From Pseudomonadota bacterium (GTDB lineage Bacteria > Pseudomonadota > Alphaproteobacteria > Rhizobiales > Xanthobacteraceae): 64,000 bases of DNA. A program made the translations under genes and the position numbers. Below, piece after piece: positions 42,608 to 51,572 of the stretch; within the stretch, counting starts at the first letter, position 1; every line of letters begins with the position of its first letter. The notes beneath the pieces were generated by a model. That model was not told the DNA's origin and did no database searches. It worked only from the letters and a program-made list of their open reading frames with translations. The stretch lies in NCBI GenBank assembly GCA_023387735.1, contig JAEWHP010000043.1:62001-126000 (forward strand). Direction: 5' to 3'.

Positions 42608-42801
42608 TCGCTCCCCCGCACTTCCCCTCTCCTCATCTCCATGATTGTATTGCAGTAAATGTCCGGTCAACTCCGATCGCGGCAACCAGAGCAAACACGA
42701 TCGGTTCGTCTGGCCGCCATCGACGGGCAGACCCCGTAAAACTACGGGCATTCGCGATGCTGGCAGCGCGCCAGTTCCCGACGGTCCTTTCGGAGCCTAC
42801 G

Positions 42802-43437
42802 TTGAACATCTGTCGCCACATCGCCTTCGCAGCCCTTCTCGCCCTCACGTGCGCGCCGCTAGCAGGCCCCGCGGTCGCGCAGTCCGCCATTGCTGCTGCG
42901 GTCGCAAGGCCGGTGTCCATGCCCGAGATTTCGATCGGGTCCGAGAAGGCGCCGGTGACAATTACCGAATATTCGTCGCTGACCTGCCCGCATTGTGCGG
43001 CGTTCGGTCAGAACGTCTTTCCGATGCTGCGATCGAAATATATCGATGCCGGCCACGTGCGCTTCGTGTTCCGGGAGTTTCCCCTCGACATCAAGGCGGC
43101 CGCGGCCTCGATACTCGCGCGTTGCATCGGCAAGGACGATCCCGAAAAGTATCTCGCCGCCGTCGAAATCCTTTTCAAACTGCAGGACCGCCTGGTGGCG
43201 CAGACCAAGAACACGTTGTTCTATGTCGGCAAGATGCACGGGATGAGCGTGGAGGACGTCGAGACCTGCGAGAAGGACCAGACGCAGTTCGACAAGCTGA
43301 GCGCCGATCAGCAGTATGCGGCGCAGGTGTTGAAAGTCACCTCGACGCCGACCTTCTTCATCAACGGCGTGCGGATCCAGGGAGCGTTGTCGTTCGAGGA
43401 ATTTGAGGAACGGATCAAGCCGCTGCTGAACAAATAA
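42802..43437 (+). CDS. DsbA/DsbG-like thioredoxin-fold protein
   Basis: A 211-residue periplasmic protein. The signal peptide is CRHIAFAALLALTCAPLAG. The thioredoxin fold has active site Cys62-Pro-His-Cys65 in SLTCPHCAAFG, the DsbA redox pair. The cis-Pro region is in VTSTPTFFINGVRI. The family is thioredoxin_4 (DsbA-like) as in alphaproteobacterial oxidoreductases. The start is TTG at 42802, with CGGAG six bases before and a proper signal peptide following; an ATG at 42757 would add 15 residues. The Bug-family gene follows 87 bases downstream. Confidence 0.87.
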   Translation: MNICRHIAFAALLALTCAPLAGPAVAQSAIAAAVARPVSMPEISIGSEKAPVTITEYSSLTCPHCAAFGQNVFPMLRSKYIDAGHVRFVFREFPLDIKAAAASILARCIGKDDPEKYLAAVEILFKLQDRLVAQTKNTLFYVGKMHGMSVEDVETCEKDQTQFDKLSADQQYAAQVLKVTSTPTFFINGVRIQGALSFEEFEERIKPLLNK

Positions 43438-43524
43438 CCTCAGCAGCGCGGCGCGCTTTGCCCCTTGCCCGTCGCCGCAGCCTCGCCGATGATGACACCA
43501 ACAAAACACATCGGGGAGAACGCC

Positions 43525-44493
43525 ATGGCCGCCGTTTTGCGCGTATTGTTTGCAGCGGCGTGGCTGCTATCCGGTGTCGTCGCGTCATCCGGGCAAAGCT
43601 ATCCCGGCAAGCCGGTGCGGGTGGTCGTCGGCTTTCCCGCGGGCGGACCGACCGACGCCGTTGCGCGCATCGTGGCGCAAAAGCTCTCCGATAACCTTGG
43701 CCAGCAATTCTACGTCGAGAACGTCGGCGGCGCCGGCGGCAATACCGCAGCCGGCCAGGTCGCGCGCGTCACCCCGGACGGCTACACCATCATGGTGATC
43801 AGCACCGGCTTCGTCGTTAACCCCAGCCTCTACGCCAAGGTGCCCTACGATCCGGTGAAGGATTTTGCGCCCGTGACGCTGGTCGCGGTCTCGCCGAACG
43901 TCGTGGTGGTCAATCCACAGGTACCCGCCAAGACATTGCCGGAACTGGTGCAGCTTGTTCGCGACAATCCCGGCAAGTACGGCTTTGCCGGTCCCGGCAT
44001 CGGTTCGACGCCGCATCTGGGCGGCGAGCTATTCCGGCTCGCCTTCAAGCTCGACCTGGTGCACGTGCCCTTCACGGGTGCCGGACCGGCAATACAGGCA
44101 ACGGTTGGCGGGCATACGCCGATTGCCTTCACTGCGCTGCCGCCTGCCCTGTCGGCGGTACAGAGCGGACAGTTGCGCGCGCTGGGCGTGGCCTCGACCG
44201 AGCGCGCCGCCGGGATGCCCGACGTCCCGACCTTCGCCGAACAGGGTGTGAAGGATCAGGATGCGGACACGCTCACGGGCATTGTCGCGCCCGCCGGCAC
44301 GCCGAAAGAGATCGTCGACCAGCTTTATCGCGAGATCGCCAAAATCGTTGCCCAGCCGGATGTGAAAGAGCGGCTGACGGTGCTCGGCTTCAAGCCGGTC
44401 GCCAACACGCCCGATCAGTTCGGCGAGCGCATCAAGCTCGAGATGGACAAGTGGGGCAAGGTGGTGCGCGATGCGAAGCTGAGGATCGAGTGA
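43525..44493 (+). CDS. Bug-family (TctC-like) extracytoplasmic solute-binding protein
   Basis: A 322-residue periplasmic binding protein of tripartite tricarboxylate transporter type. The signal peptide is MAAVLRVLFAAAWLLSGVV. The family N-terminus YPGKPVRVVVGFPAGGPTDAVAR is followed by TPDGYTIMVIS, NPGKYGFAGPGIGSTPHL, and a C-terminal KERLTVLGFKPVANTPDQF. Ligands of this class are carboxylates and aromatic acids; this one cannot be told. No TctA or TctB membrane gene is nearby, which is common for orphan Bug genes. Start 43525 has GGGGAG seven bases before. Confidence 0.92.
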   Translation: MAAVLRVLFAAAWLLSGVVASSGQSYPGKPVRVVVGFPAGGPTDAVARIVAQKLSDNLGQQFYVENVGGAGGNTAAGQVARVTPDGYTIMVISTGFVVNPSLYAKVPYDPVKDFAPVTLVAVSPNVVVVNPQVPAKTLPELVQLVRDNPGKYGFAGPGIGSTPHLGGELFRLAFKLDLVHVPFTGAGPAIQATVGGHTPIAFTALPPALSAVQSGQLRALGVASTERAAGMPDVPTFAEQGVKDQDADTLTGIVAPAGTPKEIVDQLYREIAKIVAQPDVKERLTVLGFKPVANTPDQFGERIKLEMDKWGKVVRDAKLRIE

Positions 44494-44495
44494 AC

Positions 44496-44518
44496 GGCCG
44501 CGCTCCCTTAGAGCGGCC
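44496..44518. terminator. hairpin between convergent genes
   Basis: GGCCGC and GCGGCC form a six-base stem around GCTCCCTTAGA, between the convergent Bug-type gene and PilZ gene. The T-run is poor, so termination is only possible. Confidence 0.4.
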
Positions 44519-44773
44519 TCACGGTTCCTGCTGGACGAAAGTCAGGCCCACCCGGTTCTTCTGGATCCAGGCAACGCGGCATTCGTGGACGATTGAGGAA
44601 TCCTTTGCCATGACGAGGCGAAAGCGTTGCGGAACGAAGGCCGGATTCTCGACATCGATCGCAGCCCCTTCCTGCGAGATGTTCCGCACCACACAGCGCA
44701 TCACCGAGCCGCCCGACGAAACGTAGGCAGGCTCATCGACTTCAGTTCGCGGATATTTGCGCTTTTCTTCCAT
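44519..44773 (-). CDS. PilZ-domain protein (c-di-GMP receptor)
   Basis: An 84-residue stand-alone PilZ domain. The c-di-GMP motifs are visible: RKYPR near the N-terminus (RxxxR) and NISQEGAAI (D/NxSxxG). Strands follow through LVMAKDSSIVHECRVAWIQ and VGLTFVQ. Single-domain PilZ proteins transmit c-di-GMP to motility, secretion or polysaccharide machinery. c-di-GMP also controls LapA/LapG systems elsewhere through LapD, but no LapD is seen here and the two loci are 19 kb apart. The Asn form of the second motif is common in alphaproteobacteria. Confidence 0.9.
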   Translation of the reverse strand: MEEKRKYPRTEVDEPAYVSSGGSVMRCVVRNISQEGAAIDVENPAFVPQRFRLVMAKDSSIVHECRVAWIQKNRVGLTFVQQEP

Positions 44774-45103
44774 CCCGTCAGGCCCCGCTCAAATGATGAA
44801 GTTTGCGGAAAACTCTCAAATATGTTTGGCGCGTGCACTGCAGCGTATGCGCGGAATAATCCGGAAACACCGGCCGGCCGATGGTCCACCAGATTTTCCA
44901 CCCGCCGGCAATCCTTTTTGCGGCCGGATGGACGGCACCAGGATCGATTCTGCGCAAGCGTGCTCCGCGCCGGCATGGGCTTGCCGTTCACCGCTGCAGC
45001 ACGTTAGCCTCGCGCGGAGGCAAAACGCGCTGATGCGCCCGCTCAACAATGAAAAGTCACCCCGAGGAAACGACATGATCACCAGCGTAGGGCAGGACCG
45101 GTC
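44774..45103. other. intergenic region before the flavin enzyme gene
   Basis: About 330 bases with no supported gene. It leads into the TTG-started flavin enzyme gene, whose TTG overlaps the TGA of a ten-codon ATG-started reading (MITSVGQDRS). That overlap might be a small leader, but this is not proven. No strong hairpin was seen. Confidence 0.4.
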
Positions 45104-46288
45104 TTGAACGCTCCAGTCGACCTTGCGGGTGACCGGACGGTGATCGCCCGGGCTGAGGCGCTCGGCGCCGAGATCGCGGCAGTTTCCGACGACATCGAAG
45201 ATGCGCGCCGGCTGCCACAGGCTTTGCTCGACCGGCTGCACGACGCCCAGTTGTTCCGCCTGCTGCTGCCGCGCTCGACCAACGGGATCGAAACCGATCC
45301 GGTCACCTTCTTCCACGTGATCGAAACCATCGCCAAGGCCGACGCCTCGACAGCCTGGTGCCTCAGCCAGGCCGGGGGCTGCTCGATGTCGGCGGCCTAT
45401 CTCGATCTCCCCGTTGCGCAGGCGATCTTCGGCGATCCGCGGGCGGTGTTGGCCTGGGGCCCCGGTCCACGGGTCCGTGCCGTCGAATGCGAAGGCGGCT
45501 ATCGGGTTACAGGCGTCTGGTCCTTTGCCTCGGGCGGCCGGCATGCGACCTGGCTCGGCGCGCATTGCCCGATCTTCGCGGCCGACGGCTCGCCGAGATA
45601 CGATGCCGACGGCGCCACGATCGAGCGCACCATGCTGGTGCGCGCCGAAGATGTCGAATGGACCGACATCTGGAACACCGTGGGCTTGCGCGGCACCGCC
45701 AGCGACCAGTTTGCCCTCAACGATTTCTTCGTTCGCGCCGACCATTCGATCACCCGCGAATTCGACCGGGAATGCCGGGAAACCGGTCCACTCTACCGCA
45801 TGAGCAACCACACTTGCTATCAGGTGGGATTTGCCGGCGTTGCCTGCGGCATCGCCCGCACCGCACTCGACAATTTCGTCGAAACGATGCGCACCAAGGT
45901 GCCGCGCGGCGCCAGGAGTTCGTTGCGGGACAATGCGGTGGTCCAGAGCAACCTCGCCCAGGCAGAGGTCAATCTGCGCGCCGCGCGCGGCTACGTGCTG
46001 CAGTCGATGGCCGACATCTGGAAGGATCTTGTCGCCGGCCATACCATCACGGTTGCGCAACGCATGAACATCCGCATGGCCTCGACGCATGCCATCCACA
46101 AGGCGCGCGAGGCGGTCGACTTTGCCTACAATGCCGCCGGCGCCACCGCGATCTTCGAAAACCATCCGCTGGAGCGACGCTTCCGCGACATCCACACCGT
46201 GACGCAGCAGTTGCAGGGCCAGCTCCGGCACTTCGAAACTGTCGGCGCCTGGATGATGGGCGTCGATACCGACCTCAGCTTTGTTTAG
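45104..46288 (+). CDS. acyl-CoA dehydrogenase-fold flavin-dependent monooxygenase-like protein
   Basis: A 394-residue protein of the group D flavin monooxygenase/acyl-CoA dehydrogenase fold, similar to hydroxylase oxygenase components such as HsaA or HpaB relatives. The N-terminal helices include DDIEDARRLPQALLDRL, ADASTAWCLSQAGGCSMSA, and the beta domain WSFASGGRHATWLGAHC. The C-terminal domain runs AVDFAYNAAGATAIFENHPLE and RRFRDIHTVTQQLQGQL, typical of this group. The start is TTG at 45104 (no other usable start in frame). A VOC gene follows 12 bases on, so a two-gene operon is likely. A separate flavin reductase is expected elsewhere. Confidence 0.82.
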   Translation: MNAPVDLAGDRTVIARAEALGAEIAAVSDDIEDARRLPQALLDRLHDAQLFRLLLPRSTNGIETDPVTFFHVIETIAKADASTAWCLSQAGGCSMSAAYLDLPVAQAIFGDPRAVLAWGPGPRVRAVECEGGYRVTGVWSFASGGRHATWLGAHCPIFAADGSPRYDADGATIERTMLVRAEDVEWTDIWNTVGLRGTASDQFALNDFFVRADHSITREFDRECRETGPLYRMSNHTCYQVGFAGVACGIARTALDNFVETMRTKVPRGARSSLRDNAVVQSNLAQAEVNLRAARGYVLQSMADIWKDLVAGHTITVAQRMNIRMASTHAIHKAREAVDFAYNAAGATAIFENHPLERRFRDIHTVTQQLQGQLRHFETVGAWMMGVDTDLSFV

Positions 46289-46299
46289 GGAGAATGGCC

Positions 46300-46701
46300 A
46301 TGGGACTTGGCGGACTGCAGCATTACACCATCGAACCCGCCGACCTCGAACGCGCCAAGGATTTCTACTGCGACGTGCTGGGGCTGGAGAACGGCGACCG
46401 GCCGCCGCTCAACTTCCCCGGCTACTGGCTTTATTCGGGCGGCACCGCAACCGTGCATCTGTTGGGCACGCCCCAGCCGCGCGAGGGCATCGTGGTGCGC
46501 GGCACCGAGAAGAAATACGAGGACACCGGACGGCTCGACCACATCGCCTTTGCGGCGACCGATATCGACGGCATGCGCAAGCGCCTGCAATCGAAAGGCG
46601 TCAAGTTCCGGGAGAGCATCGTACCGCGCACCGGCGATACCCAGTTCTTCCTCTATGATCCGGACGGCGTCGGCGTGGAGTTGAATTTTTCCAAGGCTTG
46701 A
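46300..46701 (+). CDS. VOC-family (glyoxalase/extradiol dioxygenase-type) protein
   Basis: A 133-residue protein of the vicinal oxygen chelate fold. The first module begins GGLQHYTIEPADLERAKDF and the second RLDHIAFAATDIDGM. Metal ligand candidates are the His in QHYT, the His in LDHIAF and the Glu in GVELNFSKA. It probably uses a divalent metal for isomerisation or ring cleavage. The start at 46300 is chosen because GGGAG is seven bases before; an ATG two codons earlier exists. It is directly after the flavin monooxygenase-like gene, which suggests one pathway, possibly aromatic. Confidence 0.85.
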   Translation: MGLGGLQHYTIEPADLERAKDFYCDVLGLENGDRPPLNFPGYWLYSGGTATVHLLGTPQPREGIVVRGTEKKYEDTGRLDHIAFAATDIDGMRKRLQSKGVKFRESIVPRTGDTQFFLYDPDGVGVELNFSKA

Positions 46702-47043
46702 CGTCGGAAGACCTGAACCGGGGCTGCGAAACAGCAGCCTCGTCACTTTGCATGATGTCGGAATGCAACACCGGCAACCAAAGCACAAAGTTCCCGACAA
46801 GGCCGCAAGTCAGCCATCAGTATGGCGCGAGCCCGCCGGCTTTTCTTCATCATTGCGTGGCGATTGGAGACGCCGCGCCGCTGCGGCACGATAGCCGGGT
46901 GCCGCGCCTTCAAACCTACCCCAGGGCCTGCGTGCCCGGCTATTCCACGTGCGGCTCCGGATTCTTGTTTTTACGCGTTTTCTTTACGCGAACCTGATTC
47001 CACCCCGGATCAGGTCCGGGGCAGGCTTTCGCTTTAAAACGCT
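46702..47043. other. intergenic stretch with palindromic repeat
   Basis: About 340 bases without a supported gene, between the VOC gene and the convergent LTXXQ gene. It contains the second copy of the palindromic repeat. No other signal was recognised. Confidence 0.5.
46975..47042. repeat. intergenic palindromic repeat, copy 2
   Basis: A 68-base element matching 38831-38895: GCGTTTTC, then CACCCCGGATCAGGTCCGGG, GCAGGCTTTCGCT and AAAACGC at the end. Inner arms CCCCGGAT and GTCCGGGG are shared with copy 1; the arms are more diverged at the ends. Confidence 0.75.
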
Positions 47044-47874
47044 CTAATCGAGCCCGCGCTCGTGGCTCAGATTGACCATTTCCTGAATGAAGAACGCCCT
47101 CTGCTTCTCGTCCAGGCTGGCAAACAGCGGCTCGGCGGCGTCAGCGACATTGCGCTGATCGACGGCACGGTCGTTGAGAAACTGGGCCTCATTGCGCATC
47201 TGCTCGATGATGTCGTCGGGCGGATCGCGCTTGGAGCGGGCGATCCGCAGATTGAGGCGCTCGGCGCCGTTATTGCCGAGATAGTGCATTGCACTGTTGA
47301 AGCCGGCCCAGTGCTTTTCCTGCTCCGGCGTCAGGTTTAGCTCCTTCTTGATCCGTTCGATATTGGCATCGCTGTTGGCGACGATCTGCTCGGCCGTCAG
47401 TTGCGGTGCACCGGTTTGGGTCAGGATTGCCGCCTGTTGCTGCTGCTTCCCGGCCTTGGCGGTCTTGGTAGCCTTGGAGCCCTTGGCTCCCTTGGCGGCC
47501 TTCGAGGCGTCCCCCTGCTTTGAAGCCTCACCCTGCTTTGCGGCATCGCCCGGTTTGGAAGCTTCGCCTTGCCTGGCCTCTTTCGCCGCCGGCGCCGGTC
47601 CGCCCTTGCTGCTATTGCCAGCGCCACCGCCGCCGCCTCCAGTGACTGCGCCGACGACGCCGCCGACCACACCCACCACACCGCCGATCGCGCCGCCCAG
47701 CACGCCACCGACCGGACCAGCCGCCTTGTTACCCTCACGTGCACCTTGCTGAACGCCCTGCACCAGCCCCTGCGCGTTCGCCGCTGGAGAGGGACCAAGA
47801 GCCAGTACAGCGATGGCTCCGAGGACGAAACGCGGACGCCACTGCGCGGGAGCGATCCGTTCAGGACTGTTCAT
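47044..47874 (-). CDS. LTXXQ-motif protein with Gly-rich and Lys-rich low-complexity region
   Basis: A 276-residue precursor. A signal-like segment (RFVLGAIAVLALGPSPAAN) leads to a hydrophobic Gly/Val-rich stretch (GGVLGGAIGGVVGVVGGVV, about 55-78). Then comes a Lys/Ala/Gly-rich linker (about 85-145). The folded C-terminus has LTXXQ motifs (LNLTPEQEKHW and FASLDEKQRAFF), as in Spy/CpxP-type periplasmic proteins. Role is probably envelope stress or chaperoning, by family. The low-complexity middle is unusually long. Confidence 0.75.
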   Translation of the reverse strand: MNSPERIAPAQWRPRFVLGAIAVLALGPSPAANAQGLVQGVQQGAREGNKAAGPVGGVLGGAIGGVVGVVGGVVGAVTGGGGGGAGNSSKGGPAPAAKEARQGEASKPGDAAKQGEASKQGDASKAAKGAKGSKATKTAKAGKQQQQAAILTQTGAPQLTAEQIVANSDANIERIKKELNLTPEQEKHWAGFNSAMHYLGNNGAERLNLRIARSKRDPPDDIIEQMRNEAQFLNDRAVDQRNVADAAEPLFASLDEKQRAFFIQEMVNLSHERGLD

Positions 47875-48275
47875 AATTTGGTCTCCAAGGAATCCTTCAG
47901 CTGCAAACTATCGTCTTCGTCCCGAACCTGCCACCGGCGCGCCGCGCAGTCACGGCAGGGAAAACCCTCCCTGCGCAGCCGTCGCACATCGCGTGACATG
48001 CGGCTCAAACGCGCACCTTCATCGCGGGCGGATCAAGTGTGCGACGCAATATGGAACGATCGGGGTTTCGGACATGCCGCATCATTGCGCCCGTTGTCCG
48101 GAATTTGAACGCAACGTTAGTCCAATGGCTAACACCGATGTGTTTTCTCGACAGACGCAAACAATTCTGGTCTGATCCACTGACTAAATCTCCGCTGGCA
48201 GGCCGCACCCGCGCTCTGACATCAGCCGGAGACAAAAAATAATAAGTAAAATCTGGCTCAGCAAAGAGGAAACAC
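47875..48275. other. intergenic/promoter region of the ABC importer operon
   Basis: About 400 bases between divergent genes. It becomes AT-rich at the right end (AAAATAATAAGTAAAATC, near 48236-48253) and carries the ribosome site AGAGG before 48276. No palindrome could be assigned. It likely contains both promoters. Confidence 0.5.
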
Positions 48276-49616
48276 ATGTCTCGCAAGAAGCTTTCTCGCC
48301 GACAATTTGTTGCTGCGACAGCGCTAACATCAGCAGCACTAATTACCGCGCCTTACGTGCGCGGCGCCCACGCCGCCGGCAAACTTTCAATCGGCTTCTG
48401 GGACCACTGGGTCCCCGGGGCGAACAAGGCCTCGACTGATATCGTCAATGCCTGGGCCGAAAAGGAAAAGGTCGAGGTTCAGATCGACTACATTCCGAGC
48501 CAGGGCAACAAGAACCTGCTGACCATCGCGGCCGAAGCGCAGGCGAAGTCCGGACACGACATTCTGGCCATGCCGACCTGGTGGCCGCATGCGCAGGCCG
48601 AACTGCTCGAGCCCATGACAGATCTGGTGACGGACCTCATCAAGCAGAACGGTGAACCGAATGGTACGGTGAAGTATCTGGGCCAGGCCAACGGCAAATG
48701 GCTCGCGGTGCCCGCCAGCGTCGGCAGCCAGATCAAGGGTCCCTGCTCTCGCATCGACCTGATGAAGCAGCATGCCGGCATCGACGTGCAGGCGATGTAT
48801 CCGGCAGGCGGCCCGCCCAAAGCCGACAACTGGAATCTCGAGACCTTCCTGAAAGCCGCAGAGGCCTGCCAGAAGGCCGGCGTCCCCTTCGGCATCGGAC
48901 TTGGCGAGACCAGCGACAATGTCGACTCTGCCGGCGCGTTCTTCCAGGCTTTCGGTGCAGCACTCGTCGACGCGAAGGGCAACCTCACCGTCAAGACGGA
49001 CGCGGTGCGCCAGGCGCTGGAGTTCTACAAGAAGCTGATTTCGTTCCTGCCGCCTGATGTCGGCGCCTGGGACGACGCTTCGAACAACAAGTGGCTCGTC
49101 TCCGGCAAAGGCGCGCTCATCATGAACCCGCCGAGCGCCTGGGCGGTCGCCAAGCGCGATGCGCCGCAGGTTGCCGAGCAGTGCTGGACTCACGGCTTCC
49201 CGGCCGGACCCAAGGGCCGCTTCGCACCTTACCTGCCGTACTTCTGGGGCACCTGGTCGTTCTCCAAGAACAAGGAAGCGGCCAAGAGCGTGCTGAGAGC
49301 CCTTTCACAGCCCGATTCGATCGAGAAGATGGTGGTGGCCAGCGGCGGCTACGACCTGCCATGCTACGAGAAGCTCACCACGCTGAAGGTTTGGCAGGAG
49401 CAAGGGCCTCCGAAGGGCACGCTCTACCACTATCCGAACCCACATAACCATCAGACGCTTTCAATCGCAGCTTCACCCGCACCGCCGAAGATCGCGCAAC
49501 AGATCTACACGCAGGCGACCCTGACCAAGATGTGCCTGCGCTATGCGAAGGGCGAGGCGATGGAAAAGACGCTCGCCTGGGCCGAAGGCGAGTGTGAAGG
49601 CTTCATGCGAAGCTGA
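48276..49616 (+). CDS. sugar-type ABC transporter substrate-binding protein (Tat-exported)
   Basis: A 446-residue extracellular solute-binding protein family 1 member. The N-terminus SRKKLSRRQFVAATALTSA has a twin-arginine motif (SRRQFVA). Family features include LSIGFWDHWVPGANK, IDYIPSQGNKNLLTIAAEA and a hydrophobic Trp-rich ligand site (FLPYFWGTWSFSKNKEA). It is first in an operon with two permeases, an ATPase, a dehydrogenase and an amidase. The ligand is unknown: such proteins usually bind sugars or polyols, but the downstream amidase suggests an amide or amino compound. Confidence 0.92.
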   Translation: MSRKKLSRRQFVAATALTSAALITAPYVRGAHAAGKLSIGFWDHWVPGANKASTDIVNAWAEKEKVEVQIDYIPSQGNKNLLTIAAEAQAKSGHDILAMPTWWPHAQAELLEPMTDLVTDLIKQNGEPNGTVKYLGQANGKWLAVPASVGSQIKGPCSRIDLMKQHAGIDVQAMYPAGGPPKADNWNLETFLKAAEACQKAGVPFGIGLGETSDNVDSAGAFFQAFGAALVDAKGNLTVKTDAVRQALEFYKKLISFLPPDVGAWDDASNNKWLVSGKGALIMNPPSAWAVAKRDAPQVAEQCWTHGFPAGPKGRFAPYLPYFWGTWSFSKNKEAAKSVLRALSQPDSIEKMVVASGGYDLPCYEKLTTLKVWQEQGPPKGTLYHYPNPHNHQTLSIAASPAPPKIAQQIYTQATLTKMCLRYAKGEAMEKTLAWAEGECEGFMRS

Positions 49617-49629
49617 CGCATCGGATGAT

Positions 49630-49654
49630 GGCGGCCTGCCGATCGCGGGCCGCC
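49630..49654 (+). other. intercistronic hairpin after the binding-protein gene
   Basis: GGCGGCC (49630-49636) pairs with GGCCGCC (49648-49654), followed by GTTTCC. Such stems often stabilise the binding-protein message relative to the permease genes. Confidence 0.5.
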
Positions 49655-49718
49655 GTTTCCGTATTCAACCGTACGTCGGCAAGGCCAACAGAAAATCTGA
49701 CAGGGATGAAAACGCACC

Positions 49719-50657
49719 ATGGCTGATGTCGCATTGCAGCCGAACCGTGCCTCCACCGCACAAGCTGCACGCAAACGCTCCGGTCTGCGCAACGCGCTCA
49801 GGCGCAAGTCAACGGTAGCGTTCCTGATGACGTTGCCGCTGATCCTGCTGATCGCGCTGCTCGTGATCTATCCGGCATTCTACGCGCTGCACCTGGCGAC
49901 GCTGAACAAATCGATGCAGCGGTTCATTGGACTGAGTAACTTCGAGTTCCTTTTCAAGCGCGAAACGTTCTGGATGGTCGTCAAGCAGTCCTGCATTTTC
50001 GCGATCACCGCCGTCATCTTCAAGGCCCTGCTGGGCTTCATCATCGCGCATTTCGTCCACAACATCCCCGCCAAGGGTCAGCGCAAATGGCGCGGCATGC
50101 TGCTCGTCCCCTGGGTGATCCCGCCGGCGATGAGCACGCTCGCCTGGTTGTGGCTGTTCGATCCCTCCTACAGCGCATTCAACTATACGCTCGCCTTCTT
50201 CGGCATCGGGCCGATCCCATGGACCGGCGATCCGATGTGGGCCCGCTTCTCGGTCATCCTCGTCAACATTTGGGTTGGCGCACCGTTCTTCATGATCATG
50301 TATCTGGCGGCGCTGAAATCGGTACCCGATCAGCTCTACGAAGCCGCCGCCATCGACGGCGCCAACTGGTGGCAGCGGATCTGGTACGTGACGCTGCCGA
50401 TGATGCGAAACATCATCGCGATTACGACGCTGTTCTCGCTGATCGTCACCTTCGCCAATTTCGACATCGTGCGCATCCTCACCGCAGGCGGCCCGCTGGA
50501 TCACACCCACATCTTCGCGACGTGGGCATTCCGTGTCGGAATCGAAGGCAGCGACATACCGCTGGGCGCCAGCGTTTCGCTCTTCATGGTTCCTATCCTG
50601 GCGATCGCGGCGATCTTCATCCTGCGCGACGTCAATAAACGCGGGAATGAAGCCTGA
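49719..50657 (+). CDS. ABC transporter permease (MalF/UgpA-like)
   Basis: A 312-residue inner membrane protein with six helices. The cytoplasmic loop has the EAA-type motif LYEAAAIDGANWWQRIWYVTLP, which docks to the ATPase. It pairs with the permease encoded next, whose ATG overlaps this stop codon by one base. A short basic N-terminus precedes the first helix. It belongs to the carbohydrate-uptake-1 type of importers. Confidence 0.94.
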   Translation: MADVALQPNRASTAQAARKRSGLRNALRRKSTVAFLMTLPLILLIALLVIYPAFYALHLATLNKSMQRFIGLSNFEFLFKRETFWMVVKQSCIFAITAVIFKALLGFIIAHFVHNIPAKGQRKWRGMLLVPWVIPPAMSTLAWLWLFDPSYSAFNYTLAFFGIGPIPWTGDPMWARFSVILVNIWVGAPFFMIMYLAALKSVPDQLYEAAAIDGANWWQRIWYVTLPMMRNIIAITTLFSLIVTFANFDIVRILTAGGPLDHTHIFATWAFRVGIEGSDIPLGASVSLFMVPILAIAAIFILRDVNKRGNEA

Positions 50658-51568
50658 TGACAACGGTAACAATCGACAAGGCCGCACCGACCCGCAAGGT
50701 GAAGTACGGCAGCATGAGCCGCGATCGCGCCTGGGCGTTGCGCTGGTCGTATTTCTTCCTGGTGATCTTTGCGATCTTCTCGCTCACGCCGCCGATCTAC
50801 ATGCTCATCACTTCATTGAAGAGCAGCGCGGAGATTTCGGCGGCGACCAATCCGTGGTGGGTGTTCAACCCGACGCTGGAGAATTATGTCGGCCTCGTTA
50901 CGTCGAACCAGTTCCTGCGTTTCTTCTGGAACTCGGCGATCGTCTCCATCTTCGTTGTCACGATCACCATGCTGATATCGGTGCCTGCCGCCTTTGCGCT
51001 GGCGCGGATGCGATTCTGGGGCTCGGTGACGCTGGCGACGGGAGTTTTCCTGACCTACCTCATTCCCGAGACGCTGCTCTTCATTCCGCTGTTCAAGATG
51101 TTCGCGGTGATCGGCGACTGGACCGGGATCCAGCTCATCAACAGATGGTACGTGCTGCTCATTCTCTATCCGACCCTGACCGTGCCGTTCTGCACCTGGA
51201 TCATGATCGGCTATTTCGCCTCGATTCCGAAGGAGCTGGACGAGGCCGCCATCATCGACGGTGCGTCCTGGTTCCAGACCCTGACCCGCATCTTCATCCC
51301 GGTCGCATTGCCCGGTCTGATTGCGGCGACGATCTTCGCCTTCACGGTCTCCTGGGCGCAGTTCCTCTATCCGCTGGTGTTCACGACGTCGACCGACCAG
51401 CTCGTCATGCCGGTCGGAATCATTACCACGCTGATCAAGGGTGACGTCTTCAACTGGGGACAGATCATGACCGGCGCCCTGCTCGGCGCGGCGCCTCCGC
51501 TCATCATCTACGCTTTCCTGATGGATTATTACATTGCCGGCCTGACCGCCGGTGCGACAAAGGGTTGA
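50657..51568 (+). CDS. ABC transporter permease (MalG/UgpE-like)
   Basis: A 303-residue inner membrane protein with six helices. It contains the EAA motif ELDEAAIIDGASWFQTLTRIF. The ATG at 50657 shares a base with the upstream stop codon (TGATG), so translation is coupled. It forms a heterodimer with the preceding permease. The ATPase gene follows four bases after the stop. Confidence 0.94.
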   Translation: MTTVTIDKAAPTRKVKYGSMSRDRAWALRWSYFFLVIFAIFSLTPPIYMLITSLKSSAEISAATNPWWVFNPTLENYVGLVTSNQFLRFFWNSAIVSIFVVTITMLISVPAAFALARMRFWGSVTLATGVFLTYLIPETLLFIPLFKMFAVIGDWTGIQLINRWYVLLILYPTLTVPFCTWIMIGYFASIPKELDEAAIIDGASWFQTLTRIFIPVALPGLIAATIFAFTVSWAQFLYPLVFTTSTDQLVMPVGIITTLIKGDVFNWGQIMTGALLGAAPPLIIYAFLMDYYIAGLTAGATKG

Positions 51569-51572
51569 TCTC

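Noticed and set aside
44826..44842. Possible sigma-54 promoter (TTGGCGCGTGCACTGCA) before the flavin enzyme gene.
   Set aside because: Two mismatches to the TGGCAC-N5-TTGC core and no activator site seen; too weak to call.
44816..46231. A 471-residue minus-strand reading opposite the flavin enzyme gene.
   Set aside because: It is an antisense shadow of the GC-rich flavin enzyme gene.
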